Numbered from the stretch's first letter, positions 25,684 through 35,809 are shown. The stretch: 64,000 nt of DNA from Actinomadura violacea (GCF_017573465.1 NZ_JAGEPF010000001.1:62001-126000); one strand, 5' to 3'. Numbers and translations: made by a program. Notes: a model not told the origin generated them from the letters alone.

Positions 25684-26846
25684 ACGACGTGCTGCGGACG
25701 CTGCGCGAGGCGAGGCCGGCGGAGCTGAACCCGGACGTGCCGGTCGGTGACGAGGTCCGCCGGGCGGAGCTGGCGCGCGCGATGGCGGCGCCGGCGGGGT
25801 CCGGCGCGCGGGAGGCGCGGGTGCCGCGCCGGTCCCGGCTCCGGCCGATGTGGGGGCTCGGCCTGGCCGGGGCGGTCGCGGCGGCCTCGGTCGGCGTCGT
25901 GGCGGTCACGTCCGGCGGGGACGGCGGAAAGGCGCCGGGCCGCGGGATCCAGGCGGCGCCGGAGCGGCCGATGGACTCCCGGACCATCCTGCTCGCCGCC
26001 GCCGAGAAGCTGGACGGGGCCACCGAGACGACCGGCGCGTACTGGCACAAGTCGACGGTCGGCACCAGCTCGTGGCTGGTCCAGGGCCAGGGCAAGGAGC
26101 GCTACACCGTCCTGCTCATGGAGAAGTCCGACGAGTGGGCGCCCGGCAGGCCCGGCGGGAAGATGATCGGGAGCCAGCAGCGGCTCGGCGTGAAGCCCGC
26201 GACCAAGGCGGACGCGGCGGCCTATGCGCGGGCGGGGTCGCCGAAGTCCCTGTCGCTGCAGGTGCCGATCCAGCCGCGCGGCAAGGGCACCTACAAGGCG
26301 ATGAAGGTCTCGACGGGGCCGGGCCGGGTGGAGACGAGCAGCACCCCGCTCGTCGGCGGCGACAAGGTCTACTGGCTCGGCCGGAACGTGACCATGAAGC
26401 AGCTGCAGAGCCTGCCGGCCGATCCGGCGCGGCTGAAGAAGGAGGTCATGCGCTGGTACGGCGGGCACGACACCGAGGCGTCGAGCGTGCCGATGAAGGC
26501 GGACGCGTGGCTGTTCCGCGTCGCGGGCAGCCTGGTCACCGAGCTGCCCGTGCAGCCGAAGGTGCGGGCGGCGGCGTTCCGGATGCTGGCCGGGCTGAAG
26601 ACGGTCGACTCGGTCGGTAAGGTCACCGACCCGCAGGGGCGCACCGGCGACGCGATCGGGATGACGGAGAAGGACCCGAACGGGGTGGTCCGGCACCTGC
26701 TGGTGATCGACCCGGCCACCGGAAAGGCGCTCGCCGACGAAAGGGTGCTGCTGACCCCGGCCGCGAACGATCCGCGGGCGGCGGGAACGGTGCTCAGTTC
26801 CAGCTCCGTGATGACCATGGAATGGACGGATTCCGCGCCGAAGTGA
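25680..26846 (+). CDS. CU044_5270-family membrane protein, sigma-factor partner
   Basis: A 388-residue protein with a cytoplasmic N-terminus, one membrane helix (MWGLGLAGAVAAASVGVVAV) and a large extracellular domain (SRTILLAAAEKLDGATETTG, YWHKSTVG, MTMEWTD). This architecture is that of proteins annotated CU044_5270 family, which follow ECF sigma genes in actinobacteria. A regulatory role on the sigma factor at 25075 is inferred from translational coupling; no zinc anti-sigma motif is present. Confidence 0.85.
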   Translation: MNDVLRTLREARPAELNPDVPVGDEVRRAELARAMAAPAGSGAREARVPRRSRLRPMWGLGLAGAVAAASVGVVAVTSGGDGGKAPGRGIQAAPERPMDSRTILLAAAEKLDGATETTGAYWHKSTVGTSSWLVQGQGKERYTVLLMEKSDEWAPGRPGGKMIGSQQRLGVKPATKADAAAYARAGSPKSLSLQVPIQPRGKGTYKAMKVSTGPGRVETSSTPLVGGDKVYWLGRNVTMKQLQSLPADPARLKKEVMRWYGGHDTEASSVPMKADAWLFRVAGSLVTELPVQPKVRAAAFRMLAGLKTVDSVGKVTDPQGRTGDAIGMTEKDPNGVVRHLLVIDPATGKALADERVLLTPAANDPRAAGTVLSSSSVMTMEWTDSAPK

Positions 26847-26891
26847 CGCGTTGGCAAGGGCGGGCGTCCACGCAGGGGCCGTGTGCCGGGG

Positions 26892-26932
26892 AGGGACGGT
26901 GCGGTGGCCTTGCGGGGCCGTGCGCCGTCCCT
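26892..26932. terminator. Bidirectional hairpin terminator candidate
   Basis: AGGGACGGTGC and GCGCCGTCCCT form an 11 bp stem with a single G-U pair around a 19 nt loop. It lies between convergent genes ending at 26846 and 26972. There is no U-run, as is common in high-GC actinobacteria. Confidence 0.55.
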
Positions 26933-26971
26933 TCCGCCGCGTCCGGAATCGGGGCCGTGATCGGGACGTGA

Positions 26972-27322
26972 TCAGGCGCTCTTGGGGGTCTGGCGGGCGG
27001 TCTTCTGGGCCGCCCGCCGCTGCGCGGCGGCGGTGCGGGCACGGTTCAGGCTGTCGCGGACGCGGGCGGCGCCGCGCATTGCGGTGGCGGAGTCCTTGAC
27101 GCGTCCGGCATAGGCGGCGAGGACCTCCCCGACGGGCGGCGGCTGCCATTCCTCCTTGGCGGCGACCGGCGGAACGGCCACTGCGGCGGGCACGGGATCG
27201 GGCGCCGAGTCGGGCACGGCGGCGGGCACCGCGGCCGGGGCGCTATTTCCGGGAACGGGGACGAGCGCGAGATGGGATCGGCAGTGCGGGCACTGCACCC
27301 CCGGATGGCTGTCTCTGCTCAT
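26972..27322 (-). CDS. Small protein with N-terminal CPHC motif, unknown
   Basis: A 116-residue protein. Residues 7-15 (GVQCPHCRSHL) look like half of a zinc ribbon; only one CxxC is present. A proline/alanine/valine linker follows, then a basic helical C-terminus rich in Arg and Ala (RDSLNRARTAAAQRRAAQK). No clear Shine-Dalgarno precedes the ATG. I do not recognise the family; codon bias supports a real gene. Confidence 0.55.
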   Translation of the reverse strand: MSRDSHPGVQCPHCRSHLALVPVPGNSAPAAVPAAVPDSAPDPVPAAVAVPPVAAKEEWQPPPVGEVLAAYAGRVKDSATAMRGAARVRDSLNRARTAAAQRRAAQKTARQTPKSA

Positions 27323-27405
27323 AACAAGAATCATTACCCAAGGCACTGACAAAACAGCCGCGCGCCCTTTTGACGATCAATCGCGCGCGTCCGGACGCGC
27401 CGCGG

Positions 27406-28956
27406 TCAGGGCGTGAGGGGCCGCACGCCCCGGCGCGGCGCGGGATGCGCCGCGCGCCGCCCGAACGAGGAGAACGGCTGGTGGGGGCGGGTGCGCCCGG
27501 ACGCCTCGGCGTGCTGGTGGCGGACGAACAGCAGCCCGCAGCACACCAGCGCGATCGCGACCGCCAGCCAGGCCGCCATCCGGCCCGCGCGCAGCCCGTA
27601 CCCGCTGGTGATCCACAGCAGGTGCAGGATCCAGCGCCGCCACTGGTGCGGCTCGCTGCGGCGGCGCATCTCCAGCGCGCTGTAGCGGAAGTCGCGGGAC
27701 AGGCGGGCCCGGTCGGAGCCCGCCGTGGCGCGGGCCAGTTCCCGGTAGAGCGCCTCGAGCCGGTCCTCGCCGCACGCCGCGTCGTCGGCGTTGCGGGCCA
27801 GGTCGTCGGCGAGCACGGCGCGGCCGGCGCCGCCGTGCCCCCAGGGCCGCCAGCGGCGCCGGTCCGGGACCGTCGCGAACGGGCAGTCGCCGCTGATCCG
27901 CAGCCGGTCGGGGCGGGCGAGCCCGAGGAAGCTGCACCCGCTGAGGTCGACGTCGGCGAGGTGCAGGTGCGCCGCGTCCACCCGGCGCAGCGACACCAGC
28001 CGGACGGCCGCCGGACCGGTCCACGCCGCCGGCTCGGCGAGCCCCTGGATCGGGTTCGGCAGCGACCGGACGTGCACCGCCGCGTCGAAGCTGGCGCCCT
28101 CCAGGTCGAGCTCGGCGCGGCGCAGCCGGAACTCGGCCTCGCCGCGGACCGTGACGGCGCGGGCGGTCACGGCCCGCGCCGCCGCGTGCACGCGCAGGCC
28201 GCCGCGCGCCGCGGCGTCCGCGAGGCCGATCCGGCCGCCGGCGACGAGCGGGCCGAGCCACAGCCCGCGCCGGAACCGGGTGCGCTCGAACCGGGCGTGC
28301 CGGGCGACGTGCACGCGCCGGAACGACACGGCCGCGCCGAAGCACGCGCCCTGCATCGCCGCGTCCCGCCCGAACCGGGCGCGGTCGAAGCAGGCGGCGC
28401 CGAAGAACACCGCCTTGCGGAACGCGGCGTCGGCGTGCCAGACGGCCTCGCCGAACAGCGCGTCGCCGGTGAACACCGCCTCCTCGAACGAGGCGTGCCG
28501 GTGGAACCGGGCCTCGTGGAAGGAGGCGTTGCCGCCGAACCGCGCGCCGCGGAAGGAGACGTGGCCGAAGAAGCGGGCGTCGAAGAACGAGGCGCCGCCG
28601 AGGAAGCGGGCGCCGTCGAACGAGCTGTCGCCCTCCACGCAGGCGCCGCGCAGCACCGCGTGCGAGGGCAGCACGGCTCCGTCGAAGCGGGTGCGGCCGA
28701 GGTGCGGGCGCCCGTCGGGGCCGGTGACCGCGTCGAGCACCGCGTCCAGCAGCCACGCGGGGATCGTGACGCCGCGCAGGTCGAGGTCGCCGCCGGGGCG
28801 CAACCCGGCCGCGAACCGGGCGAACTCGGCGGGCCGCAGGTGCGCGGCGCAGCCCGCGAACCCGCCGGCGGCGCGCCCGCTGCATCCGTGGACGGCCGAG
28901 CACCGCGGCCACAGGACCGCGGTGGGGGGCGGGGGCGAGGGCTCGTGAGGGGTCAC
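27406..28956 (-). CDS. Pentapeptide-repeat membrane protein
   Basis: A 516-residue protein. Residues about 85-350 carry many AxFxx-type pentapeptide units (FFDARFFGHVSFRGARFGGN), forming a right-handed quadrilateral beta-helix. Near the C-terminus comes a charged helix (RDFRYSALEMRRRSE) and a membrane segment (AGRMAAWLAVAIALVCCGLLFV), then a basic tail. The same order, solenoid then amphipathic helix then membrane end, recurs in the protein at 47442. The N-terminus has four cysteines. Function is unknown; a membrane-attached scaffold is a guess. Confidence 0.85.
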   Translation of the reverse strand: MTPHEPSPPPPTAVLWPRCSAVHGCSGRAAGGFAGCAAHLRPAEFARFAAGLRPGGDLDLRGVTIPAWLLDAVLDAVTGPDGRPHLGRTRFDGAVLPSHAVLRGACVEGDSSFDGARFLGGASFFDARFFGHVSFRGARFGGNASFHEARFHRHASFEEAVFTGDALFGEAVWHADAAFRKAVFFGAACFDRARFGRDAAMQGACFGAAVSFRRVHVARHARFERTRFRRGLWLGPLVAGGRIGLADAAARGGLRVHAAARAVTARAVTVRGEAEFRLRRAELDLEGASFDAAVHVRSLPNPIQGLAEPAAWTGPAAVRLVSLRRVDAAHLHLADVDLSGCSFLGLARPDRLRISGDCPFATVPDRRRWRPWGHGGAGRAVLADDLARNADDAACGEDRLEALYRELARATAGSDRARLSRDFRYSALEMRRRSEPHQWRRWILHLLWITSGYGLRAGRMAAWLAVAIALVCCGLLFVRHQHAEASGRTRPHQPFSSFGRRAAHPAPRRGVRPLTP

Positions 28957-29148
28957 GGTCCCGTTGTACCCACCGCGGGTTCCGGCGGGAAGCTCTCCCG
29001 GCGGTAGGTCGTTACTTCCGCATGGTTACTGTACGCAGGGGAACGGCCACACTAGGACGTTGATTGGCCGTTTACCTCGCCTGTCACCGGTTTCGCGCAA
29101 GTCCCTGGTTCTTCTCCGGGTTTGTCCGCCCCGACGTACTGTGAGCGC

Positions 29149-29715
29149 ATGGGGCAACGGAGCCGCTGGATCGCCGACCTCGACGCGCTCGCCGGCGACG
29201 CGCCGGACCTCGCCGGCCGGGTCCTCGCCCGCCTCGTGGACGCCGGGGTCGTGGTGGCCGAGCGGACCGACTGCGTCCTCGGCGACGTCCCCGGCGGGTA
29301 CGCGCCGGGCCCCGCCGCCGGGTCGGCGGCGGTGGGCGACCCGGCCGGCTTCCCGGACGTGTGGCCGAACGGCCTGGAGCTCGACGTCGGCCGCGGCGCC
29401 TACTACGGGACGATGCGCGAGGACGACCGGGTGCGGTGCCCGAACTGCGGCGCGTGGCTGCCGTTCGAGACCGTCCTGGACGCGGTGGAGGAGTGGCTGG
29501 AGGGCGGCCCGGACGGGCTGGCCTGCGCGCGCTGCGGCGAGCGGACGGGGTTCAACGGGTGGCGGTGGCCGGTGCCGTGCGCGTTCGCGGAGCTGGGGCT
29601 GCGGTTCTGGAACTGGCCGCCGCTGGCCGGCGCGTTCGTCGCGGACCTGGCGTCCCACCTCGGCCACCGGCTGGTGACCGGGTCGTCGAGTGATCAACGG
29701 GAACCGCGGGCATGA
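29149..29715 (+). CDS. Hypothetical protein with CPNC/CARC zinc-ribbon pair
   Basis: A 188-residue soluble protein. Two CxxC knuckles about 40 residues apart (VRCPNCGAWLPF and LACARCGERTGFNGW) suggest a structural zinc. The tryptophan-rich end (RFWNWPPLAGAFV) is distinctive. No family is recognised. The ATG at 29149 is chosen over an upstream alternative because it begins the conserved-looking helix. The 192 bp upstream contain no gene. Confidence 0.75.
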   Translation: MGQRSRWIADLDALAGDAPDLAGRVLARLVDAGVVVAERTDCVLGDVPGGYAPGPAAGSAAVGDPAGFPDVWPNGLELDVGRGAYYGTMREDDRVRCPNCGAWLPFETVLDAVEEWLEGGPDGLACARCGERTGFNGWRWPVPCAFAELGLRFWNWPPLAGAFVADLASHLGHRLVTGSSSDQREPRA

Positions 29716-29748
29716 TCGACGTATCTGACTTCTCGTCGAAACATCAGC

Positions 29749-29770
29749 GTTCCACCACTGTTCACCTCGG
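29749..29770 (+). promoter_or_regulatory. Candidate PHO box upstream of ppk
   Basis: Two consecutive 11 nt units, GTTCCACCACT and GTTCACCTCGG, match the direct-repeat pattern of actinobacterial PhoP sites (GTTCACC every 11 nt). They end 18 nt before the ppk start codon. PhoP control of ppk is known in Streptomyces; here it is inference from the motif. Confidence 0.5.
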
Positions 29771-29788
29771 TCAGGAAAAATTGGGGAC

Positions 29789-31876
29789 ATGACCGTCAAC
29801 CCGGGACATCATCATCCTCGTGCCACCGAAGCGCTGCCCGACGACCGCTTCCTCGATCGCGAAGAGAGCTGGCTGCGGTTCAACCAGCGCGTCCTGGAGC
29901 TGGCGGAGGATCCGGAGCTGCCGCTGCTGGAGCGGGTCCGGTTCCTGGCCATCTTCGCGAGCAACCTCGACGAGTTCTTCATGGTCCGCGTCGCCGGCCT
30001 GGCCCGCCGGATGGCGACCGGCCTCGCCGTCCAGTCCGCGAGCGGCCGGCAGCCCCGCGAGGTGCTGGAGCGCACCGGCGAGGTCGCGCACGAGCTGATG
30101 CTCCGGCACGCCGCCTGCTTCCGCGAGGAGGTGCTGCCCGACCTCGGCAAGGAGGGCGTCGACATCCTGCGCTGGGACGAGCTGGCCGAGACCGAGCAGG
30201 AGCGGCTGCGGCGGCTGTTCCGCGACCGGATCTACCCCGTCCTCACCCCGCTGGTCGTCGACTCCGCGCACCCCTTCCCCTACATCTCCGGCCTGTCGCT
30301 GAACCTCGCGGTGATCGTCCGCGACCCGGAGACGGACGCGACGATGTTCGCCCGGGTGAAGGTGCCGCCGCTGCTGCCGCGCTTCATCGAGGCGTCCCCC
30401 GACCGGTTCACCCCGCTGGAGGACGTGATCGCCGCGCACCTCGGGCAGCTGTTCGTCGGGATGGAGGTCGTCGAGCACCACGCGTTCCGGGTCACCCGCA
30501 ACCAGGACCTGGAGATCGACGACGACATCAGCGAGGGGCTGCTGCAGGCGCTGGAGCGCGAGCTGCTGCGCCGCCGGTTCGGCCCGGTCGTCCGGCTGGA
30601 GGTCGAGGAGTCGATCTCCGCCGGGGTGCTGGAGCTGCTCACCACCGAGCTCGGCATCGAGGAGCGCCAGATCTACCGGCTCGTCGGGCCGCTGGACCTC
30701 GGCGGCCTCGGCGCCATCGCCGACCTCGACCGGCCCGAGCTGAAGTACCCGCCGTTCGTGCCGTCGAAGGAGGCGCTGCCCGAGGACGTCGACATCTTCT
30801 CGGCGATCCGCGAGGGCGACGTGCTCGTCCACCACCCCTACGACTCGTTCACCACGACCGTGCAGCGGCTGATCGAGGACGCGGCGGCCGACCCCGGCGT
30901 CCTGGCGATCAAGCAGACGCTGTACCGGACGTCCGGCGACTCCCCGATCGTGGACGCGCTGATGGGCGCCGCGCGGGCGGGCAAGCAGGTCGTCGTGGTG
31001 GTGGAGCTAAAGGCCCGCTTCGACGAGCGCGCCAACATCGCGTGGGCGCGCAAGCTGGAGGAGGCGGGCTGCCATGTCGTGTACGGGTTCGTCGGGCTGA
31101 AGACGCACTGCAAGCTCGCACTGATCGTCCGGCAGGACCCGGACGGCGCGCTGCGCCGCTACTGCCACATCGGCACCGGCAACTACCATCCGAAGACCGC
31201 CCGCCTCTACGAGGACTTCGGGTTGCTGACCTGCGCCGCCGACGTCGGCGAGGACGTCAGCGCGCTGTTCAACCACCTCACCGGCTACTCCCGGCAGGGC
31301 TCCTACAACCGGCTGCTGGTCGCGCCGAACAGCCTGCGCGCCGGGCTCGTCCAGCGGATCGAGCACGAGATCGACAACCGCCGGGCCGGGCACGCCGCGC
31401 GGGTCCGGGTGAAGTGCAACTCGCTGGTCGACGAGGTGATCATCGACGCGCTGTACCGGGCGTCGCAGGCCGGGGTGCCGGTGGAGGTGTGGGTGCGCGG
31501 CATCTGCGCGCTGCGGCCGGGCGTGCCGGGGCTGTCGGACATGATCCGGGTCCGCAGCGTCCTCGGCCGGTTCCTGGAGCACTCGCGGGTGTTCGCGTTC
31601 GAGAACGGCGGCGAGCCGGAGGTGTGGCTCGGCAGCGCCGACCTGATGCACCGCAACCTCGACCGCCGCGTCGAGGCCCTGGTCACCGTCACCGACCGGA
31701 CCCAGCGCGACGAGCTGATCGCGCTGCTCGACCGGGCGATGGAGGAGGGCACGCACGCCTGGACGCTGGCGGGCGACGGCACCTGGACGCGCAGCGAGGC
31801 CGGCCCCGGCGAGACGCTGCTGGACATCCAGACCCACCTGGTGCGGAGCCGCCGCTGGAGGACCGTCGATGGCTGA
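29789..31876 (+). CDS. ppk: Polyphosphate kinase 1
   Basis: A 695-residue enzyme that reversibly transfers the gamma-phosphate of ATP to polyphosphate. The N-terminal domain shows [20 protein letters not shown] and [19 protein letters not shown]. The two catalytic histidines lie in [12 protein letters not shown] (autophosphorylation) and [39 protein letters not shown] and [15 protein letters not shown] are other family blocks. It overlaps the NUDIX-phosphatase gene by 8 nt, and a polyphosphate-binding CHAD protein lies opposite, so this is a polyphosphate module. A PHO-like box precedes it. Confidence 0.97.
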   Translation: MTVNPGHHHPRATEALPDDRFLDREESWLRFNQRVLELAEDPELPLLERVRFLAIFASNLDEFFMVRVAGLARRMATGLAVQSASGRQPREVLERTGEVAHELMLRHAACFREEVLPDLGKEGVDILRWDELAETEQERLRRLFRDRIYPVLTPLVVDSAHPFPYISGLSLNLAVIVRDPETDATMFARVKVPPLLPRFIEASPDRFTPLEDVIAAHLGQLFVGMEVVEHHAFRVTRNQDLEIDDDISEGLLQALERELLRRRFGPVVRLEVEESISAGVLELLTTELGIEERQIYRLVGPLDLGGLGAIADLDRPELKYPPFVPSKEALPEDVDIFSAIREGDVLVHHPYDSFTTTVQRLIEDAAADPGVLAIKQTLYRTSGDSPIVDALMGAARAGKQVVVVVELKARFDERANIAWARKLEEAGCHVVYGFVGLKTHCKLALIVRQDPDGALRRYCHIGTGNYHPKTARLYEDFGLLTCAADVGEDVSALFNHLTGYSRQGSYNRLLVAPNSLRAGLVQRIEHEIDNRRAGHAARVRVKCNSLVDEVIIDALYRASQAGVPVEVWVRGICALRPGVPGLSDMIRVRSVLGRFLEHSRVFAFENGGEPEVWLGSADLMHRNLDRRVEALVTVTDRTQRDELIALLDRAMEEGTHAWTLAGDGTWTRSEAGPGETLLDIQTHLVRSRRWRTVDG

Positions 31877-32753
31877 CTCCCCCGACCTGATCAGGGCGGC
31901 GGGGGCACTGCTGTGGCGCGACGGCCCGGACGGCCCCGAGTTCGCCGTCGCGCACCGCCCCCGGTACGACGACTGGTCGTTCCCGAAGGGCAAGCTCGAC
32001 CGGGGCGAGCACGTGCTGCGCGCCGCCGTCCGCGAGATCGAGGAGGAGACCGGGCTGGTGCCGCGCCTCGGCCGGCGCCTGCCGACCGCCGAGTACCGGC
32101 ACGGCGACCGGCCCAAGCAGGTCGACTACTGGGCGGCGCGGCCCGTCGCGGAGGCCGCGTTCACGCCGAACGAGGAGGTCGACGCGCTGGCGTGGCTGCC
32201 CGCCGGGGAGGCCGAGGCGCGGCTGAGCTACCGGCACGACGCCGACCTGCTGCGCGCGTTCCTGGACGGGCCGTCCCGCACCTGGCCGCTGATGATCGTC
32301 CGGCACGGGTCGGCGGGGGACAAGCGCGGCTGGCGCGAACCCGACGAGCTGCGCCCGCTGGACGAGGCGGGCCGGGCGGAGGCCGCCGTGCTCGCCGCGC
32401 TGCTGCACGCCTACGGCCCGGCGCGGGTGCTCGGCTCGGCGACGGCCCGCTGCCTGGAGACCGTCCTGCCGTACGCGCGCCGCGTCCGCGCCGATGTCGT
32501 CACCGACGCCGCGTTCACGGTCGGTGAGACGGGGCCGGAGCGCGCGCGGGAGCGGATGCTCGAACTGCTCGGCGACGGCGTCCCGACCGTCGTGTGCACG
32601 CACGGTGAGAACGTGTCCGAGCTGGTCACCGGGCTGTGCCGGGAACTCGGCGAGAAGGTCCCCGACGACCCGGGCCTGCGCAAGGGCGAGTTCTGGGTCG
32701 CGCACATCGGCGAAGGCTCCCTGGCCGCCCTGGAACGCCACGCCCCTCGTTGA
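31869..32753 (+). CDS. MutT1-like NUDIX hydrolase with histidine-phosphatase domain
   Basis: A 294-residue fusion. The N-terminal NUDIX box [20 protein letters not shown] is complete. The C-terminal half is a histidine phosphatase with VRHG ([15 protein letters not shown]) and the second His in [12 protein letters not shown]. The arrangement equals mycobacterial MutT1, which cleaves 8-oxo-dGTP and diadenosine polyphosphates. It is co-transcribed with ppk and may recycle nucleotide polyphosphates. Its TGA stop lies inside the second copy of the 62 bp palindromic repeat. Confidence 0.94.
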   Translation: MADSPDLIRAAGALLWRDGPDGPEFAVAHRPRYDDWSFPKGKLDRGEHVLRAAVREIEEETGLVPRLGRRLPTAEYRHGDRPKQVDYWAARPVAEAAFTPNEEVDALAWLPAGEAEARLSYRHDADLLRAFLDGPSRTWPLMIVRHGSAGDKRGWREPDELRPLDEAGRAEAAVLAALLHAYGPARVLGSATARCLETVLPYARRVRADVVTDAAFTVGETGPERARERMLELLGDGVPTVVCTHGENVSELVTGLCRELGEKVPDDPGLRKGEFWVAHIGEGSLAALERHAPR

Positions 32754-32810
32754 CTTGCGGCGTGTCGGCCTTAAGAGGCGCGTTTTAAGGACGACACGCC
32801 GCAAGTCAAC
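32749..32810. repeat. 62 bp palindromic intergenic repeat, copy 2
   Basis: Same length and same 25 nt left arm as the copy at 3744-3805; the right arm differs at two bases and the 12 nt loop differs but again ends in TTTT. It provides the stop codon of the NUDIX gene and ends one base before the stop codon of the convergent CYTH-CHAD gene. A stable hairpin on either strand could end transcription of both. Confidence 0.85.
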
Positions 32811-32811
32811 G

Positions 32812-34323
32812 TCAGAAGGAGGGGCCGAGGGTCTGCGACCAGGTGACCGAGAGGCGGTCGCGGGCGGTTTCGGCTTCGCAGCGCTCCCAGCCGTACAGCA
32901 CGCCGAGGTCGAACGCCTCGGAGGTGTTGCGTGTGCGCGCGGCGGCGGCCTTGAGGTGCTCCATCGCGATGACGCCGTCCTGGTAGCCGCCGAGCACCTC
33001 CTGGATGCGCTTGGCGTCCTTCGCCACCCGCTTGGCCGCGACCCCGAGCACGGGCGTCGCCAGCTCGGCGGCGTACCGCGCGCGCTTGGCCGCCTTACGC
33101 GTCTCGTGCCGCGCGACCTCCGCGTCCTCGGCGATCGCTATGGACGCGTAAGCGCGCGCCATCCGATCCCATGACCGCGTCACCAGCTCGGGCAGTTCCT
33201 TGCGCGCCTTGCGTCCGGCGGCGCTCGCCAACGGCGGCTCCGCGCTGAGACGGTCCAGCTCGTTCAGCAGCGCGAAATACCGGGGCTCTTTAAGGGCGGC
33301 GTTCAACCGCTTGTAGGCGACGCGCTCCTGCCGGGCCAGATCGTCCAGCCACGGGGGCGTCGCGCCGCCCAGCCGCTCCTGGAACCGCATCCGCAGCACC
33401 TCCAGGTCGCGGACCTCGCCCAGCACCGCCGAGAGCCACTTCAACTCCGGTCCGAGCGGCTCGGTACGCCCGTCCTCCAGCACGGGCCGGTACGCCTTCA
33501 GCGTGCTTCGGATCCGGCGGACCGCCACCCGCATCCGGTGCACCGCGTCGTCCTCGCCCAGCCGCGCCTTCGGATCGCCCTCCGTGACCGTCCCGACCTG
33601 CGCCGCGAGGTACGCCATCACCGCGTCGCCCGTCGTCGCCGGGCCCTTGCCGTTGTCGATCGCCGCCACCAGCCGCGCCTTGCACGCCGCTCGCGCGCGC
33701 GCCGCGTCCGACGGGACGATCGCGTCGCCGAGCAGCCGGCCCAGCTTCGACGACGCCTTGGCCCGCCGCGCCCCCGCCTTCCGCAGCCGCTTGCCCGCCG
33801 CCTTCAGCAGCTCCGGCGTCCCGTCGCCGAGCTCGACCTCGATCTCCCGCCACCGCTGCGCCGGGCCGTCCGCCGCGTCGCGCACGTCCTGCCCGGTCAC
33901 CAGGTCGTCGGCGACCTCCGCGCGCAGCGCGCCGCCCCCGCCGAGCAGCCGGACGACGGTCCGCCGCGTCTCCAGCGTCGCCACCGGACGCAGCGGCTCG
34001 CCCCGCGTGTACGCCGCGACCAGCGCCGCCAGCCGCGCCGGCACGACCTTCGGCCGGCCCAGCGGCGCCCGCAGCTCCTGCTTGCCGTCCGGCCCCACCG
34101 GCATCTTCAGATGCCACCCGGCGTCGGTCCCGCCGCGCCGCCGCCGCAGCGTGATCCCGTGCGCCGCCAGCCGCAGGTCCGCCGTGTCGAAGTAGCTCGC
34201 GTGCAGGGTGAAGGTCTCCGGCTCGCCCGCCGTCGCCACCCCCGGCAGCCCGCCGAGCTCCGGAAGGACGAAATCGGCCCGGGCGTCGTACTTCTGCTCG
34301 ATCTCGAGATGCCTTTCGGCCAC
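32812..34323 (-). CDS. CYTH-CHAD domain protein (triphosphatase/polyphosphate binding)
   Basis: A 503-residue two-domain protein. The N-terminal CYTH tunnel domain starts with the signature ExExK (HLEIEQKYDA) and has the basic strand LRRRRGGTDAGWHLKMP. The CHAD domain (about 235-500) has the histidine helices AVHRMRVAVRRIRSTLKAY and RHETRKAAKRARYAAEL that bind polyphosphate. It should hydrolyse triphosphate or bind polyphosphate granules. The GTG at 34323 follows GAAGGAG. Convergent with the ppk operon, it belongs to the same physiological module. Confidence 0.94.
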   Translation of the reverse strand: MAERHLEIEQKYDARADFVLPELGGLPGVATAGEPETFTLHASYFDTADLRLAAHGITLRRRRGGTDAGWHLKMPVGPDGKQELRAPLGRPKVVPARLAALVAAYTRGEPLRPVATLETRRTVVRLLGGGGALRAEVADDLVTGQDVRDAADGPAQRWREIEVELGDGTPELLKAAGKRLRKAGARRAKASSKLGRLLGDAIVPSDAARARAACKARLVAAIDNGKGPATTGDAVMAYLAAQVGTVTEGDPKARLGEDDAVHRMRVAVRRIRSTLKAYRPVLEDGRTEPLGPELKWLSAVLGEVRDLEVLRMRFQERLGGATPPWLDDLARQERVAYKRLNAALKEPRYFALLNELDRLSAEPPLASAAGRKARKELPELVTRSWDRMARAYASIAIAEDAEVARHETRKAAKRARYAAELATPVLGVAAKRVAKDAKRIQEVLGGYQDGVIAMEHLKAAAARTRNTSEAFDLGVLYGWERCEAETARDRLSVTWSQTLGPSF

Positions 34324-34433
34324 GACCAGCTCCTTCGGGGGACGGCGTCCAACGGCGGCGGGCACACCCAGATGTCCAGCATTTCACGGCAAGGTGAACG
34401 GAAGCGGAAATTCGGGCGGCCTACCATTTCCCC

Positions 34434-35132
34434 GTGCGCACCCTCGTCCTCTGGGACATCGACCACACCCTCCTGCACTCCGGCGGCCTGTCCGTCGACA
34501 TCTACGCGGAGGTGTTCCACCGCGTCATCGGCCGCCCGCCCGAGCACGTCGCGCCGATGGCCGGGCGCACCGACCGCGCCATCACCACCGACACGCTGCG
34601 CCACCACGGCATCGACCCCACACCGGACGTCCTCGCGGCCTTCACCGACGCCCTGGCCCTTGAGTTCCAGGCGCGCGCGCACGAACTCCCGTCCCGGGGC
34701 CGGACGCACGCCGGCGCCAGGGCCGTCCTGGAGGCGCTCGCGGCGCGGCCGGACGTCGTCCAGTCCGTCCTGACGGGGAACATGGCGCAGATCGCCGCCT
34801 GCAAACTGAAGGCATTCGGCCTCGACGCGTTCCTCGACCTGGAAATCGGCGCCTACGGAATGGACGGCATCGAACGGCCGCCGCTCGTGGAGCTCGCCCG
34901 CGAACGCACCGCCGCCAAGTACGGCGAGCGGTTCGGGCCGTCCAGCACCGTGCTGATCGGCGACACGCCGCACGACGTCCGCGCGGGACATGAGGGCGGC
35001 GCGCGGGTCGTCGCGGTCGCGACCGGCGGCACGTCCGCCGCCGACCTGCGGCTGTCCGGCGCCGACACCGTCCTGCCCGACCTGACCGACACGGCGCAGG
35101 TCGTCGACCTGATCCTCGGCGCCGCCCGCTAG
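34434..35132 (+). CDS. HAD-superfamily phosphatase (phosphoglycolate-phosphatase-like)
   Basis: A 232-residue soluble phosphatase. Motif I is LWDIDHTLLHSG with the nucleophile and acid/base aspartates, motif II the Thr in VLTGN, motif III a Lys after ACKLKAFG or RERTAAKYG, and motif IV VLIGDTPHDV. The helical cap between motifs I and II is of the C1 type. Substrate is unknown; it starts with GTG and is divergent from the CYTH-CHAD gene across about 110 bp. Confidence 0.9.
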   Translation: MRTLVLWDIDHTLLHSGGLSVDIYAEVFHRVIGRPPEHVAPMAGRTDRAITTDTLRHHGIDPTPDVLAAFTDALALEFQARAHELPSRGRTHAGARAVLEALAARPDVVQSVLTGNMAQIAACKLKAFGLDAFLDLEIGAYGMDGIERPPLVELARERTAAKYGERFGPSSTVLIGDTPHDVRAGHEGGARVVAVATGGTSAADLRLSGADTVLPDLTDTAQVVDLILGAAR

Positions 35133-35136
35133 CCCG

Positions 35137-35769
35137 CTAGTCGGGGCGCGGTGCCGCGGCGAGCGTGAGGGTCCCCGGCAGGTCGGCCATGGCGGCGCGG
35201 AACCGCGCGGCGAGATCGGCCACGGACGGCGGGTCCGCGGCGGCGCGGGCCCAGCCGTCGAGCGCGTACCGCCAGGCGGAGACGAGCATGTCGCCCGCCA
35301 GGCGGGGCCGCGCGTCGTCCGGCAGGTCGAGCCGGCGGTGCAGGACGTCCAGCACGGCCCGGATGGTGTCGTCGCAGAAGTGCAGGCCGTGCGCGTCCAT
35401 CGACGGGGTCGCCTGGAGCAGCCGGTAGCTGGCCAGCGCGCGGCACGCCCACGTCTCGTCCGCCACCCGGTCCAGCGCGGTGACCAGCACGGACTCCAGC
35501 AGGCCGAGCAGCGGGCGGCCGTCGGCCGGGCACCTCTCCAGTTCGTCGAGGAAGGCCCGCCACATGTCCTCCAGCGGCGCCATCGCGACGGCCTCCTTGC
35601 CGCCGAAGTAGCGGAAGAACGTGCGCTTGGAGACCTCCACCTCGGCGCAGACCTCGTCCAGCGTGACCCCGCCGAAGCCGTGCGCGCCGAACAGGTCGAG
35701 CGCCGTGTCGATCAGCGCCTGGCGGGTCCGCTGCTTCTTGCGCTCGCGCAGCGACGGTGCCGTGGTCAT
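35137..35769 (-). CDS. TetR-family regulator of the adjacent oxidoreductase
   Basis: A 210-residue TetR protein with helix-turn-helix [40 protein letters not shown]. It is divergent from an oxidoreductase gene across 98 bp that hold the inverted repeat TTATGCC-N7-GGCATAA. It likely represses that gene and itself. Its stop is 4 bp from the convergent HAD gene. Confidence 0.93.
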   Translation of the reverse strand: MTTAPSLRERKKQRTRQALIDTALDLFGAHGFGGVTLDEVCAEVEVSKRTFFRYFGGKEAVAMAPLEDMWRAFLDELERCPADGRPLLGLLESVLVTALDRVADETWACRALASYRLLQATPSMDAHGLHFCDDTIRAVLDVLHRRLDLPDDARPRLAGDMLVSAWRYALDGWARAAADPPSVADLAARFRAAMADLPGTLTLAAAPRPD

Positions 35770-35809
35770 GCTCGCGAGTGTATCCCGGCGGCGAACGCCA
35801 CTTGCAGGC

